Assembly: GCA_000711775.1 (NCBI GenBank)
Contig: ARYC01000504.1
Span: 1 to 64,000, forward strand
Origin: Oxytricha trifallax
Lineage: Eukaryota > Ciliophora > Spirotrichea > Sporadotrichida > Oxytrichidae
Reading direction: 5' to 3'
DNA length: 64,000 bases
Position 1 is the stretch's first letter, and each line of letters starts with the position of its first letter. This document shows, in pieces, positions 1 through 10,722 of this stretch. The position numbers were made by a program, and so were the translations under genes. The notes under the pieces are model-generated. The model had not been told where the DNA came from. It searched no databases and worked only from the letters and a program-made list of their open reading frames with translations.

Positions 1-1206
1 ATATGTGAACTTATTCATTAATTTAAATCTAAAACTTATTTATATACACGAAATCTCCCTTCTCTTGCGCATTCTTTAGCTTTCTCATCGCTGACTCTCT
101 TAGCTGCACTCTTAATAAAATCAACTGTATCTATCTTTAAATCATGCATCAGATGGTAGAGCAGCAATTTCTTTATAATGACCTTTCAATAATCCCAAAT
201 ATATTTCAATTCCATTGAACTAAGGGCTGTAAGGAACATTAAATACAGGTGTTATATTTAGCCTTTCATATTCCTTCCTTGAGTCTTTAGTTTTATGAAC
301 TGACAAGTTATCAACGAATAGAATAATTTCTTAGTCAGCGTACTTATCTCTCTGAGTTATTGCAAGAACTTAATATATTATTCAGTCTTTATAGAACGAG
401 GGTGAATAACATAAGTCTCAAGGCCACTATCTACACTTATTCCTCCAAGAATAGCATGAGTTTAAACCTTAACCTTTTAGTCATAAACTTCTAAATTACT
501 ATACCTCTAGTACCAAGACCTTGATATAAATGTATTGAATGTATATACAGCTTCATCAGCGTGTATGAACTTTATATTATGCTCTTAAGACCTCTGCATT
601 TAATCGAATATATAATTTAAATTAGTCTAATAAAATGAAACATTAAAGTCAATCACTCTCTAAATGCGATAGACTGTCTTGTAAGATATTCCGTTCTTTT
701 TATATATGTTCGCTATAGATTAAGCAGAGATGTGAAGCTCAGGAAATTGGCGATGAAACATCACAGCCCTGTAGGCTAGAGAGAAATGAGCCCAGTATTT
801 AAGAGTCTTATCAATAATTAGATATTCAATATGATGCTGCTAAAATTTTAAGGGTCTCTTAGGCTTAGAATTAAGATGCTATCTCTTTAAATTCAATGCT
901 AATAGACAGTGAGGACCTCACAGTTGCTGGAGATTTATGGAGTAGCCTTGCTATAGACGTATAAATCAGAACAGGCTTGAGTTATTCACTATATTCATCA
1001 CATCCATATCGCAACTAAAACAATAAATCTATATACTCACTGTAATAAACTGACCCCAAACCTCGCATATACTCACTTAAAATACTAATATTTAAACATT
1101 AAACCCCTACATAAACCCTATTAAAACCCTAATAAAGTATGCACTAATAGTCTACTTTTATCAATCAAAAACTCAATCAAACTACTGAAAGGGTTTTGGG
1201 GTTTTG
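1..1206 (-). mobile_element. TBE-A: telomere-bearing element, cut by window start
   Basis: The right end carries the telomere-like terminal repeat GGGTTTTGGGGTTTTG, followed by AAT (1207-1209), the usual 3-bp target duplication of TBEs. The last 100 bp or so match the right end of TBE-B almost base for base, so both belong to one subfamily. Only the transposase end is present; the rest lies left of the window. TBEs are IS630/Tc1-type DNA transposons confined to the germline nucleus of stichotrich ciliates. The element abuts an acyl-CoA oxidase gene whose 5' part is missing, so it probably sits in an IES or between MDSs of that gene. Confidence 0.93.
15..1068 (-). CDS. TBE 42-kDa DDE transposase (TBE-A copy)
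   Basis: The minus strand encodes a protein closely similar to the TBE-D transposase in this window. It starts with ATG at 1068 (MRGLGSVYYSEYIDLLF), followed by the conserved N-terminal stretch QLRYGCDEYSEQLKP. Glutamines are often TAA or TAG. The C-terminal part holds the catalytic DDE region, and the reading ends at TGA at 15-17. The span is not a multiple of three, so this copy probably has small indels. The product would cut and join TBE ends; in Oxytricha these transposases have been linked to programmed DNA elimination. Family is clear; integrity of this copy is doubtful. Confidence 0.85.
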
Positions 1207-1294
1207 AATGGTGCTTGCCATGCTAACTAAGCAATCAATATTGAATAAATTTTAATAACCCCCCAAATTATTCAATCTTACTAATATTTATGTG

Positions 1295-3026
1295 ATTTTT
1301 TACAATCGTTTTCGCTCAAACTATAGTAAAAGGCAAAAACGAGGGAGTTAATCCATTCATTGTTGAAGTAAGAGATGGTCAAATGAAACCTTGCAAAGGA
1401 GTGACAATCGAAGATATGGGCTTAAAGATGGGTGTTAACGGTGTGGATAATGCCAAGCTAGCTTTCAACCATGTGAAAATCCCTAGAGAAAACATGCTAA
1501 ACAAGCTCAACGACGTAACTGAAGAGGGTGAATTCAAATCTCCAATCGCCAAAGTGACAAATCGTTTCTTCAAAGTAGCTGATAGACTTCTATCTGGTAG
1601 ACTATGTATTGCTGCTATGTGTCTCTCCTCCACTAAGCTTGTGCTTCACATCACAGTGAGATACTCTTAATAGAGATTAGGAGTGGGTCTTTCAGGTAAC
1701 TCAGATACTCCTATTATGGCTTATCAACTCTAGCAGAATGCTCTTTTGCCTTTGATCGCCAGAACTGCTGTCTTAAACTTTGGGTACAACGATGCCAAGG
1801 ATTTGTTTGCTAATCCAACTGGCAGAGAACATGAATAAATTAGATATTTCTGCTCTGTTAAGACCATGATTTCATGGAATTTGTCTAATGTTAGCACTGT
1901 TTGCAGAGAAAGATGCGGTGGTGGTGGTTATACTGCTCATGCCAGACTTCATGAAGGTATTGCTGGTGCCCATTTAATAAATTTCAATAGTAAAATATAA
2001 ATTAAACCCCAATCTCTAGATTTATTATACTATTTTATAATTCATTTATGATTCAGGTATGACTGCTGAGGGAGACAACAAAGTTTTAATGCAAAAGGTA
2101 GTAAAAGATATTCTCTCTGATCTCCAAAAGAAGCAACATCGCATGCCCAAAATGACTAAATGCCTTATTCTATTTATTAAATGCTACATTATCTTTTGGA
2201 AGAATATATAAATTTCTCATTAAAATATTTAATTTTATGATATGCCCCAAGAGAGGTATCCCAGCTCAAGATTCCATCACAGACCTAGAAACACTTGTAA
2301 ACTTAATTTACTTCAGAGAAGTTGCTGAGATTAAGAACATGACTGATTTACTCAAGAAGAAAATCATGGAAGAGGGCAAGAACTTCTTCAACGTATGGAT
2401 GTATTGCAGTTTAATAACATAAAATAGTTATAGTATTTAATGCATGAAAAAATATTAACCCTATTTGCTTCTTATGAATTGTTAATTTACGATTGATATC
2501 AAGCGATACGAGGTTTCTGATGAAATCTAAGCTCTAGCTGGTGCATTTGGTGAGAGAATTTGTTTGGAATCTGCTTTGAATTAGCTTCAAGCTACCACTA
2601 ATTTATAGAAATAATTCTATATCTTCACACTTAATTAAAAAATGACTGTTTCTAATAACTCAAAATTAAGAAATGCATGATAACTTATTTATTATTAATC
2701 AATTGAATGAAAAGGTGAAGTAAGTCCTGACTAGAATAATCCGACTCCACTGCATCACCCTTGTGAAGGACAACCTCGGTTGGTACCTCGCAAACCAAGT
2801 GGTATCTCCAAAGGCAGCCAAGGCTCTCAACGAAGATTACCAGCAAGCAGTTAAGGATCTCGTCCCTCACCTGAATGAAATGATTGAGGCTTACGATTAC
2901 CCAAAGATTGCTCAATTAGGTGCACCCATTGCCAGAGACTACGTCAAGTTCAATGAACAAAGTGACCCAGAAAACGTTAATGCCGCTGGAAACTACTTTG
3001 ACTTCACTAATGGACCCAAACTTTGA
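1295..3026 (+). CDS. Acyl-CoA oxidase, peroxisomal (C-terminal two-thirds)
   Basis: The reading enters at about 1295-1300 with IVFAQTIVKGKNEGVNPF, the middle of the acyl-CoA oxidase fold. It continues through GVTIEDMGLKMGVNGVDNAK, the helical domain motif CRERCGGGGYTAHARLHEG and the FAD/substrate motif GMTAEGDNKVLMQK, to KDNLGWYLANQ near the C terminus. It ends in GPKL-TGA; the final PKL resembles a type 1 peroxisomal signal. The enzyme oxidises acyl-CoA to enoyl-CoA and makes H2O2 in peroxisomal beta-oxidation. Two IESs (1972-2050, 2160-2241) interrupt the frame. A GT-AG intron at 2393-2503 is likely, and another break lies at about 2610-2690 (border not resolved). The 5' third is absent; TBE-A lies where it should be. 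Family call is firm. Confidence 0.9.
1972..2050 (+). other. IES in acyl-CoA oxidase, pointer ATT
   Basis: This 79-base AT-rich segment sits between HEGIAGAH and SGMTAEGDN. A copy of ATT lies at its start (1972-1974) and just after its end (2051-2053). Removing one ATT plus the segment joins the codons in frame and gives the spacing expected in acyl-CoA oxidases. A GT-AG intron reading is possible but deletes the conserved residues between, so the IES reading is preferred. Confidence 0.75.
2160..2241 (+). other. IES in acyl-CoA oxidase, pointer ATGCC
   Basis: ATGCC occurs at 2160-2164 and again at 2242-2246. The sequence between is AT-rich and leaves the reading frame. Excision of one ATGCC plus the insert joins KMTKC to PKRGIPAQDS in one frame. 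There is no GT at the left edge to suit an intron. Confidence 0.82.
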
Positions 3027-3317
3027 GGGGGTGGTCTGAAACTGGACAATTTAGCAATTATTTTTACATTAATTCATTAATTGATATCAAACTGAGAAAT
3101 CAAAGAGTAATTTGGACTAAAATTGTATGTAATAATGCAGAATAAAGGATCAATTTATCTATCTGTAAAAGTAAAATTATTAAAGTATCTTGATTATATT
3201 CATTGTAGATGATTAGTTTTTGTTTATAAAAGTGTAAACTAAGAGCTTAAATAGTGCAATTTCTTTATAAGTTTTCATATTTGAATATCTTGATCATTAA
3301 GATTGATTTATTTTAGT

Positions 3318-4544
3318 TCACTATCTCCCATATTTCATTTTATGTTGGAGTGCTTCTTGCTCCATCATCTGAAGGAATTCCTCATCCTCCAAGTCATCTC
3401 CGTCAATGATCTGATGACCAATGCCATCATCATCTTCATCTCCATCGTCGTCACCACCGTCTTAGAACATATATTAGCCATCACCATCATCGTCCTCTTC
3501 GCCATCCTCATACTGATCATCAGCCTCAACCAGGTAAACATTGCCATCTTCGTCTACTTGTTCCACATACTGCTGTGCTTCCTTGTCTCTCACTACATTC
3601 TTCAATTTATTATAGAGGTCTTCGTTCTTGATACCTGCACCCTAGATGTACTTCTGGATGTCTTCCTCGCCATCATCATCTTCGTCATCATTATTTTCAT
3701 CATCTTCATCGTCGTCATGCAAGTCGGGCAGTTGCTTATCATCTTCCTCCTCATCGTTTTCGCCTTCTTCCTCCTCTTCATCGTCACCTCTCTGATATAA
3801 GAGTGGTGGATAAGTGTAATTCAAGATTTGCTTGCTGAATGGCCCTACTTGCTTCAAATCCTCAATAAACTATCTGACTTGCAAGTCCTTAATTTGATCC
3901 TTATCCAGCATTTAGTTTATCATTTCATCCTCATCGTCGTCTTGATCTTCTTATGCAGCCTAATTATTGTTGTTCTAACCAAATTAATGATTAAAATTAT
4001 CGTAGACTTCTTGATTTGCCAAATCTGTGTCAATTTAAATGCCAGCTGGGGGTTACAATTTCTTTCTTGGGTTACTCTCAGCTGATTTGCCATTATTAGA
4101 CTTTGTTGTCTTTTTATTTGAATGCTGTGAATTTTAAACTTGCTGTTAAGCGCTATCCTCGAGTTTCTATTGCATTTTCTGAGCTAAAGCTTCTCTCCAA
4201 AGATAGAACATCATGGTTACATCGTTCATTCTGTGATTTGTGTAAAATAAGGCAGCCATACTATTTAAGAGATTCTTGTACACATGTAGATCTTGCTCGC
4301 TTTAAATCTGGTCAAGTTTGAATTGCTAACGGATATAGTCATTCTACAGTTAAGGGTTCCCGTTTATGTTGTCGATTAACTTGTTTAAGAGATCGCCAGA
4401 TTAAGAGTCTGGAATGTTGCTATCTTTGTGGCGAGAAATTGATTAAATTTACTGGTTGTTCTTTAGTTCATAGTAAACTAGTTACTTTGATTCAAATTAA
4501 ATATATAAACAAAATCTAATATTACTACTCCATAGGTCTCTCAT
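3318..4544 (-). CDS. Unknown acidic protein, Gln-rich N-terminal half
   Basis: A long minus-strand frame is open from about 4544 to TGA at 3318-3320 when TAA and TAG are read as Gln. The N-terminal half is Gln/Asn-rich and probably helical (for example GDLLNKLIDNINGNP and FYLWREALAQKMQQKLED). A short basic stretch (NSNKKTTKSNNGKS region) follows. The C-terminal 200 residues are dominated by Asp/Glu runs such as EDDDGDG and DDEDDENNDDEDDDGEED, and the tail reads QMMEQEALQHKMKYGR. Such acidic tails occur in nuclear, chromatin or ribosome-assembly proteins, but I recognise no family. The first possible ATG (4544) overlaps the end of the upstream gene; ATG 4259 is an alternative start. Confidence 0.7.
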
Positions 4545-6836
4545 CGTCAAGCACTTCAATATTAGTTTTCTTAGTGCTATTGCCTTTCTTATTCCCTCCT
4601 TTGCTATGAAAAGGCTGTTCAATCTCATGATCTCCCGATATTATATGCTGGTTGTGTTAGTTTATTCCTCCCACAGCACCGCCATGTATCGATGATCTCC
4701 TTGCCCCATCGCTGTCTCCATCATCATAGTTGTTATCTCCATAATATTCGTAGCTATCAACAATTTCATTATGATTAACTACAATTGGCATCTACGAGCT
4801 ATCAACTTCTTAGCGTCTGCGATCGAGTCTACTCTCTGTCCTTATTCCACTTGCGTCTATATCATGCTGCTCCACTTGAGATTGCTGATCGTAGTCCTCA
4901 ATTTAAATTGAATCATTCTTCACTTGCCTGACATCAACAACTTTCTAGAAGGGATGTTGCTGTTACTATTTCTAACCTTTTCCTACTTTACCTGGTTGGG
5001 AAATAAACTAGGCCTCTTCATCCTCGATTTGTTAATGACCCATTAAGATTTAATCATCGATTGCTTGCAAGTCTTCTTAGCTCGCTCCCATTCTTTTTAT
5101 CAGTTTGTAGTATCTGAGCTCTATGAATTTCAGCTTTTCTTTCAATTCATCGTTTTCTAAGCGGAGTTAGTGCACTTCCTTCTTTGCCTGTCTTTCGTTT
5201 TCAAGTGCTTTTTATTGATCTGATTTGTACTATTGCTAATTTCATTTTATAAATAATGAGTGAGGAAATCCAGATATAGATTCTAGTATAATAATATCCA
5301 ATTCTTGACTCAAACTCTTTGGAAGTAATCTTAAATCCTCGATATTATTCATGTACCTCATTCAACTCTTTAATGTGCTTCTTAGATGACTCTTCAAATT
5401 CTATAATCATTTGCTTGATTTTATGTTCGTATTCATCTAGTTGTTTTTTCATTATAATTTTCTGATTGCTTACATCTTTGAACTCATTTTCATAGCGTTT
5501 TAATATTTTACTTTTTTAAGGGTATATATTTTAATAATTGCAAAATATACTCCTATTTTACATAATAAACAGGTAATATTTAATCAAGCGTTTGACCATT
5601 TATCTTTTTTCCTCTAGATCAGATTCTAATTAATCTCGCTCTCTTCTATGTTTATTATGAACTTGATCCTTCTCCGACTCTAACTAATCAATCTTTTTTT
5701 ACCAGTTCTTCTGCTAGTCTTCATACTCTTAATTTAATATGAATTTAATCCACATATTCAAGGAATTTATTACCAAAAACGTTCAATTTGTGACTAATAA
5801 TTATAATTAATCATACTATTTATTGACTTGTTCTAATCTTATGTTCTCATCCTCCAGTTTCTTAGTCTTAGTTATGCTAATTTCAAGCGCTTTTCTCTGC
5901 TACTAGAACAATTAGTACAAACTTTTGAGTTAAGTCTGATTTTCTTATTTATCTTTGGAGGCCTTTTCCATCTTCTTTTTCATCATATCATAGCGTTTCT
6001 TCAGTTCAATTGCTACTTTTGATTCTTCAATTATTCGTTTTTGACTTTGCTAAAAAAGGAAAGGTTAAAATCATTGATAACTTTGCTTTGAAATGATAAA
6101 TAGGTTGTTGCTAGAAAATGGTGAGGAGACAAAATGAAAAAGGGGTTTCGGGGCATTATAACTTACTTTAAGACGTTTTGAAATATCACTGATGATTTCT
6201 TTTGATGCTTGTTCTTTCTTGCGGTAGTGATGCTTTTCATTAACTAACACTTCATGGTATTTTCTTTCTTAATCTTCCAAACTATAATTTGCAATGATTT
6301 ATTAAAGAAATATTCAGAGGCGTTAGAGGATTAGACATGTCATAAAAATCAATTGGTTTAATTTTGAAACTTACTTAACTAAATTGAAATTGAGCATACG
6401 ATTGTTCAGATCATCATCAACGATTTATTAATGTGAATTCGAGCCAACACCCGCTCCACCTAGATTAAATCCTGCTGCAAAGTTCAATCCAGCAATTCTC
6501 TATTTTAAAAATATTTAATATCTAAGGTAATTCGCTTATAATTTAGATAAACAGCATTTGACTTGTTTGAAATAACATGTAACTTATAAAAATATGAATA
6601 TTCTTAACTTAATTTAATGACATCAAATTAAGATGATCTATGAATGATTATTTGATAAAACTTACCTCATTTCTTTGTTTATTGCCGCCATATGGTGAAC
6701 TGCTCATGTCTCTCCTAAGCAAGCCATGGTTAATAGGCACAGCAGCTGCAGATGACAAATTAATGCCACTGCGCATGGGAGATACGAAGGAGTGATGGAG
6801 CAAGCTGTAGTTGTTGTTATTATTTGTCTGGCTCAT
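4492..6836 (-). CDS. Coiled-coil protein, unknown
   Basis: The start is ATG at 6836 (MSQTNNNNNYSLLHHSF). The first exon ends at a clear GTAAGT donor near 6663, and reading resumes at RIAGLNFAAGFNLGGAG near 6500. The middle, about 6450-5000, has several more introns or IESs and encodes long heptad-type helices (ERKYHEVLVNEKHHYRKKEQ; KKKMEKASKDKQENQTQLK; KKEVHQLRLENDELKEKLK). The C-terminal third is low-complexity and charged (DSYEYYGDNNYDDGDSDGAR) and ends at TGA 4492-4494. The make-up suggests a structural coiled-coil protein of cytoskeleton, basal body or nucleus. I do not recognise a family. Confidence 0.72.
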
Positions 6837-7033
6837 TTATAATTCAAACTGATTCAATTAATTGAAAATTAAATTATTAACAAGCAATTTAATCAAAAAT
6901 ATTTAATTAAACAGTATTTTTAAGTGATCTGTCTCACAAATATTGTAGATATGCATTGAGATTGTTTTTCTTAATAAATTTACATAAATAAATGCTTAAA
7001 CTTAAAATCAATTTAATATCAAAATGGGAAAAT

Positions 7034-9388
7034 TCAGTTACCAGGCTAACTATAAGCTTAATATTAATAAGAGCCAGCATTTAACTTATGAATCTTCTTG
7101 ATTTTCTTCTTTTTTAATATTTTATGATCACCAAAATCTAATTAATTCTAAAATTACAAGTTCAAATGCGAGCCAATCTGTTCATCTTAAATTATCTATG
7201 AACCTTGATTTTCTGCAAATTCATTTAAATTTGATTTATATCTAGTGTTTTCAGAGCCATTTTACAGCATATTGGCATGCTGACTATTATTATCTTGTAA
7301 GTTAAAGACATTCTTGAGATATTTCGATTTACCATTACCCTACATAACTGATTTTTAAATTGATTAGCCAACTTCTAAATTTTATTTGCTGATATGTTGA
7401 TCTAAATAGCTTAAACTGTTCTTGCGGGAATGTTTCAAGTTCTAAATGGATTGCTTTCTTTTGAATTTTCTTTTCATTTAGTTGAGGTTTTAAACCTATG
7501 GAATAAAAATAAGTTATAAAAACAGGATGCATAAAAATCAAATGGAAATAATTAAACTAAAAAATTCAAAATTAGGGTTAAAAAGTGTGGGCATTTCATT
7601 TAGACATAAGAAGTGTTGACTGAATAAATTTTAATTTAATTGGTAAATATATTTACAGTCATAAAGTATGTAGACTTGTTAATCATTATTAAATGAGAAC
7701 TTTTTATAAATAAATGAAAAATTTATTTTTCCTATCATTACTGTACATTTACTTAATAGAGTTTTAGTTCATTTAAGTATTATTTAATCTATTGCTTGAT
7801 TTAGATGAACCCAGCAAACTTCTCAAGCTTTTAGAAGACTAAGAACTTATAGAGGATAGTTTTCGAGTTAAAGTTGGCTTTCTTTTGAAAATATTGGTCT
7901 AATTAAAATCATAGGATTTCCTTGTTAGAATTTCTGGCAGCTGTTAATGCTAATGTAAATTGTTTTTCATTGAAATTTTATTTTTTTAAGTAGACCCTCT
8001 GGGTTGAGATGCGAATTTTCTATTAAATGATTGATTGATATTAGCTTAAGTTTTAGAGTCCTCAAATTATTTTACTAAATTTTTCGAAACAGTGAATTGC
8101 TATTGTTTATTATCTAAATCCTGGTCTTTAATATTTTAATTTAGAATTTAAGATAGCATAGAATTGCCAAAACCTTGTCTTTCCAAAGAATCTCTTGATC
8201 TTGGAGGTAAACTTTTACCCTTATCATCAATCTGAATTTATTCTTGCTAATTTTATAAAATATTCAACAAATTAGGGTCCTCGTCCTCCTCATCATTAAC
8301 CTCTTAAATGTCGTTGTTATAATTTTAATTCAACAACTTACTAATATTTTGACTATAATTCATGCTTTGATTAAGTTTTTGCTGCTTTTTTGTTTAATAT
8401 ATAATTGAACTCTTTTTATTGCCAGAGATTCGAAACTTAGGTTGCTATAGATTAGATTCTGCGAACATAAAACTTGTGTTGATTGCTTGAGATTTATCAA
8501 TTAATGCTGAGGTTGGTGAGGTCCTCTAGCTTTTAGTCTTAAATTGTGGATTTTAAGGGATATCAGTTAATTACTAATTTTTTAACTTATCAATTCCATG
8601 TGAATTCTTTTTAAATTTGGAATTTTAATCTAATCCATTTAACTAGTCATGTTTACGACCATCTTTTATAATTTCTTACTTTTAACTATTTTATGACCTC
8701 ATTTAACTGTTTTTGACTGTTGAGCTTTAAGCTTTATTTTCTTGAAGTATATTTATATCGTTAAGATCTATAACAATTTATGGTTTACTCTAATTATTTT
8801 TCATTAAATAATGTTCATTTTATTAATCACTTTTTGGGCTCATCTTATTTGACTGTTTTTTTTATTAACTCATTTTTGTTTCATATTTTTAGTTAATCTA
8901 TGAGTTATGTTATTCAGCCATTTTACTATTATGATTTTAGTTAAGTTGAGATTTAGTATTGGAATTTATTTTAGAAATTGATAATTCTGATTTACTATCT
9001 CCAAGCATGAATGAAAGCTCACTTGCCATTGTACTGCTATTCTCTCCTTCCTAAATAGATTTTATATTTAACATAACTATTAACTTCAATATGAAAAAGT
9101 GAACTATGTTTTGATATGCCTATTCTTTAAATCACTTACAAATCTATCTTTAAGGTAGCTGTTAAGCGGCTCCATGACATCAGAATATTTAGGGCTAAAC
9201 TCTTTTTAACGATCTAATACCCCAATACATTTATATATTTTCCTGATTTATTTCGTAAACCTCAAATCGTCTACGAGTTGCTCTCCTCAGAAGAATTGTA
9301 ATAAACGTTTTTAAATTATTTCCATAAGCTTTTCTAATAATTTATTATAAAAAGACTCTTGTTGCCTTGTCTAAAACCCTGAATGCAT
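7034..9388 (-). CDS. Unknown Gln/Asn/Ser-rich protein
   Basis: ATG 9388 opens a helical N-terminal domain (ESFYNKLLEKLMEIIQKRLL; DDLRFTKQIRKIYKCIGVLD; MEPLNSYLKDRF). A GTAAGT intron follows at about 9138, and its TTTAG acceptor joins in phase to EGENSSTMASELSFM. The next 500 residues are Gln/Asn/Ser-rich with many TAA/TAG codons and a short acidic patch (EVNDEEDEDPN). A last intron at about 7741-7496 fits GT-AG and phase. The C-terminal exon (LELETFPQEQFKLFRSTYQQ) ends in a basic helix KKKKIKKIHK before TGA 7034-7036. One in-frame TGA lies at 9287-9289 (see findings). The N-terminal domain looks folded, the rest disordered. No family recognised. Confidence 0.72.
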
Positions 9389-10722
9389 ATATTAATAAGT
9401 TTAGGGAATCTATTGCTGTTAAATTATTTGTTTTATCTCTATGTTTGACATTTTAATTTTTAGATAATTTTAAGATAATTTTTATTTTTATATTTGTTTT
9501 ACTAAATATAAATACTAGTATGTTATTATTAAATTATATTAAGGAACTAAAACTTAAGATAAAAATAAAAATATTACAATTTATAATTCACATTATTGCT
9601 GTAAAATATATTCATTTTAAAATTAAAATTAATAAAATATATTCAAACTTAATCAAATTTAATGTATAATTTCAAGATTCTTAAACAGTAATAATAATTT
9701 AATTCGTAAAACAAATGACTTGACTATTTTTCTTTTAAAAGTAGCTAAATTTGGTTTTAATATATAAAAAAATTATTTTATTTATTTCCTAATGGGAATT
9801 TATTTAAAGAGGAATCTGGGTTAGTAATTTTTATATAATCCTTGTTCAAAGTTTATTAAGAACTAATGATTTAATTAATTAAATTTAATATATTAATTTC
9901 CATGTTAAGCAATATTTAAAGAATATTTTAATCATGACAGATTTTTAAAGTCATAATATGTTTGACAACCATCTAAAATTAGGTAAACTTACAAATTTAA
10001 ATTCACACATTAATAAAAGTAAACTAAATATAGATATTTAACCTTCAAATAATTAAAAATATCAGGACTTAGCTTAATTAAATTATAATAATAATGTGCA
10101 ATAAGAAACAAATATCAAAATACAGAATGCTAAATTTAGCAAAATTGCAGATTTTAATCCATCAAATATTTAATAAAATAAAAGTTAATAATTTAGTTTA
10201 TGCTTAGTATTATTTTCTTTAACAATTGCAAAATTGAGGATTTATTATGGATACAAGAAATATATATATATATTTATCTCTTAAATCCAATCAAACTTTA
10301 TATATACTAATAATAAAGCCAAAATTAATATTCTTAAAATATCATACAATAAAACCCTAAAACTGTGAGGAATAAACGATTTGATAATATTTTTAAGACT
10401 CCAGCAATTTAAACTTAATAGCAATATCAGTAAAATCTAACTTTAAACAGCAATAACAATGGTATTTAATTCGATCAATCATTATAAGAAAAATTAGTAT
10501 CAAAAATTTAACATGAAAATAAAAATTATAATTTAAGTAGCACGACAAGTAATAGATAAACTCTTCATAGGATATTTGAGCATCTAAACTCATAAGAATG
10601 AATTATAATTTTGATAAATTATTCTTAAAATATTTGTTAATTATTATTAACTTTAAGCAAGAGAGGAGCATTAGGGCAATCTTAATCAAGAAATATTGAG
10701 CAAGTAATTAGAAACTCCAACA
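9389..10722. other. AT-rich intergenic stretch, divergent 5' ends
   Basis: Both flanking genes start here and point away from each other, so promoters should lie in this stretch. It is extremely AT-rich, with a short TA run at about 10260-10275. A minus-strand frame at 10338-10593 starting MSLDAQISYEEFIYY could be a small gene, but its make-up quickly turns Phe/Ile/Tyr-rich as random AT-rich DNA does, so I do not call it. Confidence 0.5.

Noticed and set aside
2393-2503. Gap in the acyl-CoA oxidase gene read as an IES.
   Set aside because: No pointer pair keeps the frame, whereas a GT-AG intron joins FFN to RYEVSDE in phase, so an intron is preferred.
3303-4321. Plus-strand frames with long Ile/Val/Leu-rich runs and, at 4103-4321, Cys-x2-Cys-like pairs.
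   Set aside because: They are complements of the acidic minus-strand gene; GAT/GAA runs read backwards give Ile/Phe/Val-rich proteins. The minus frame is open over 1.2 kb with sensible composition.
10338-10593. Possible small minus-strand gene starting MSLDAQISYEEFIYY.
   Set aside because: Only the first 20 residues look coding; the rest is Phe/Ile/Tyr-rich as expected by chance in AT-rich DNA.
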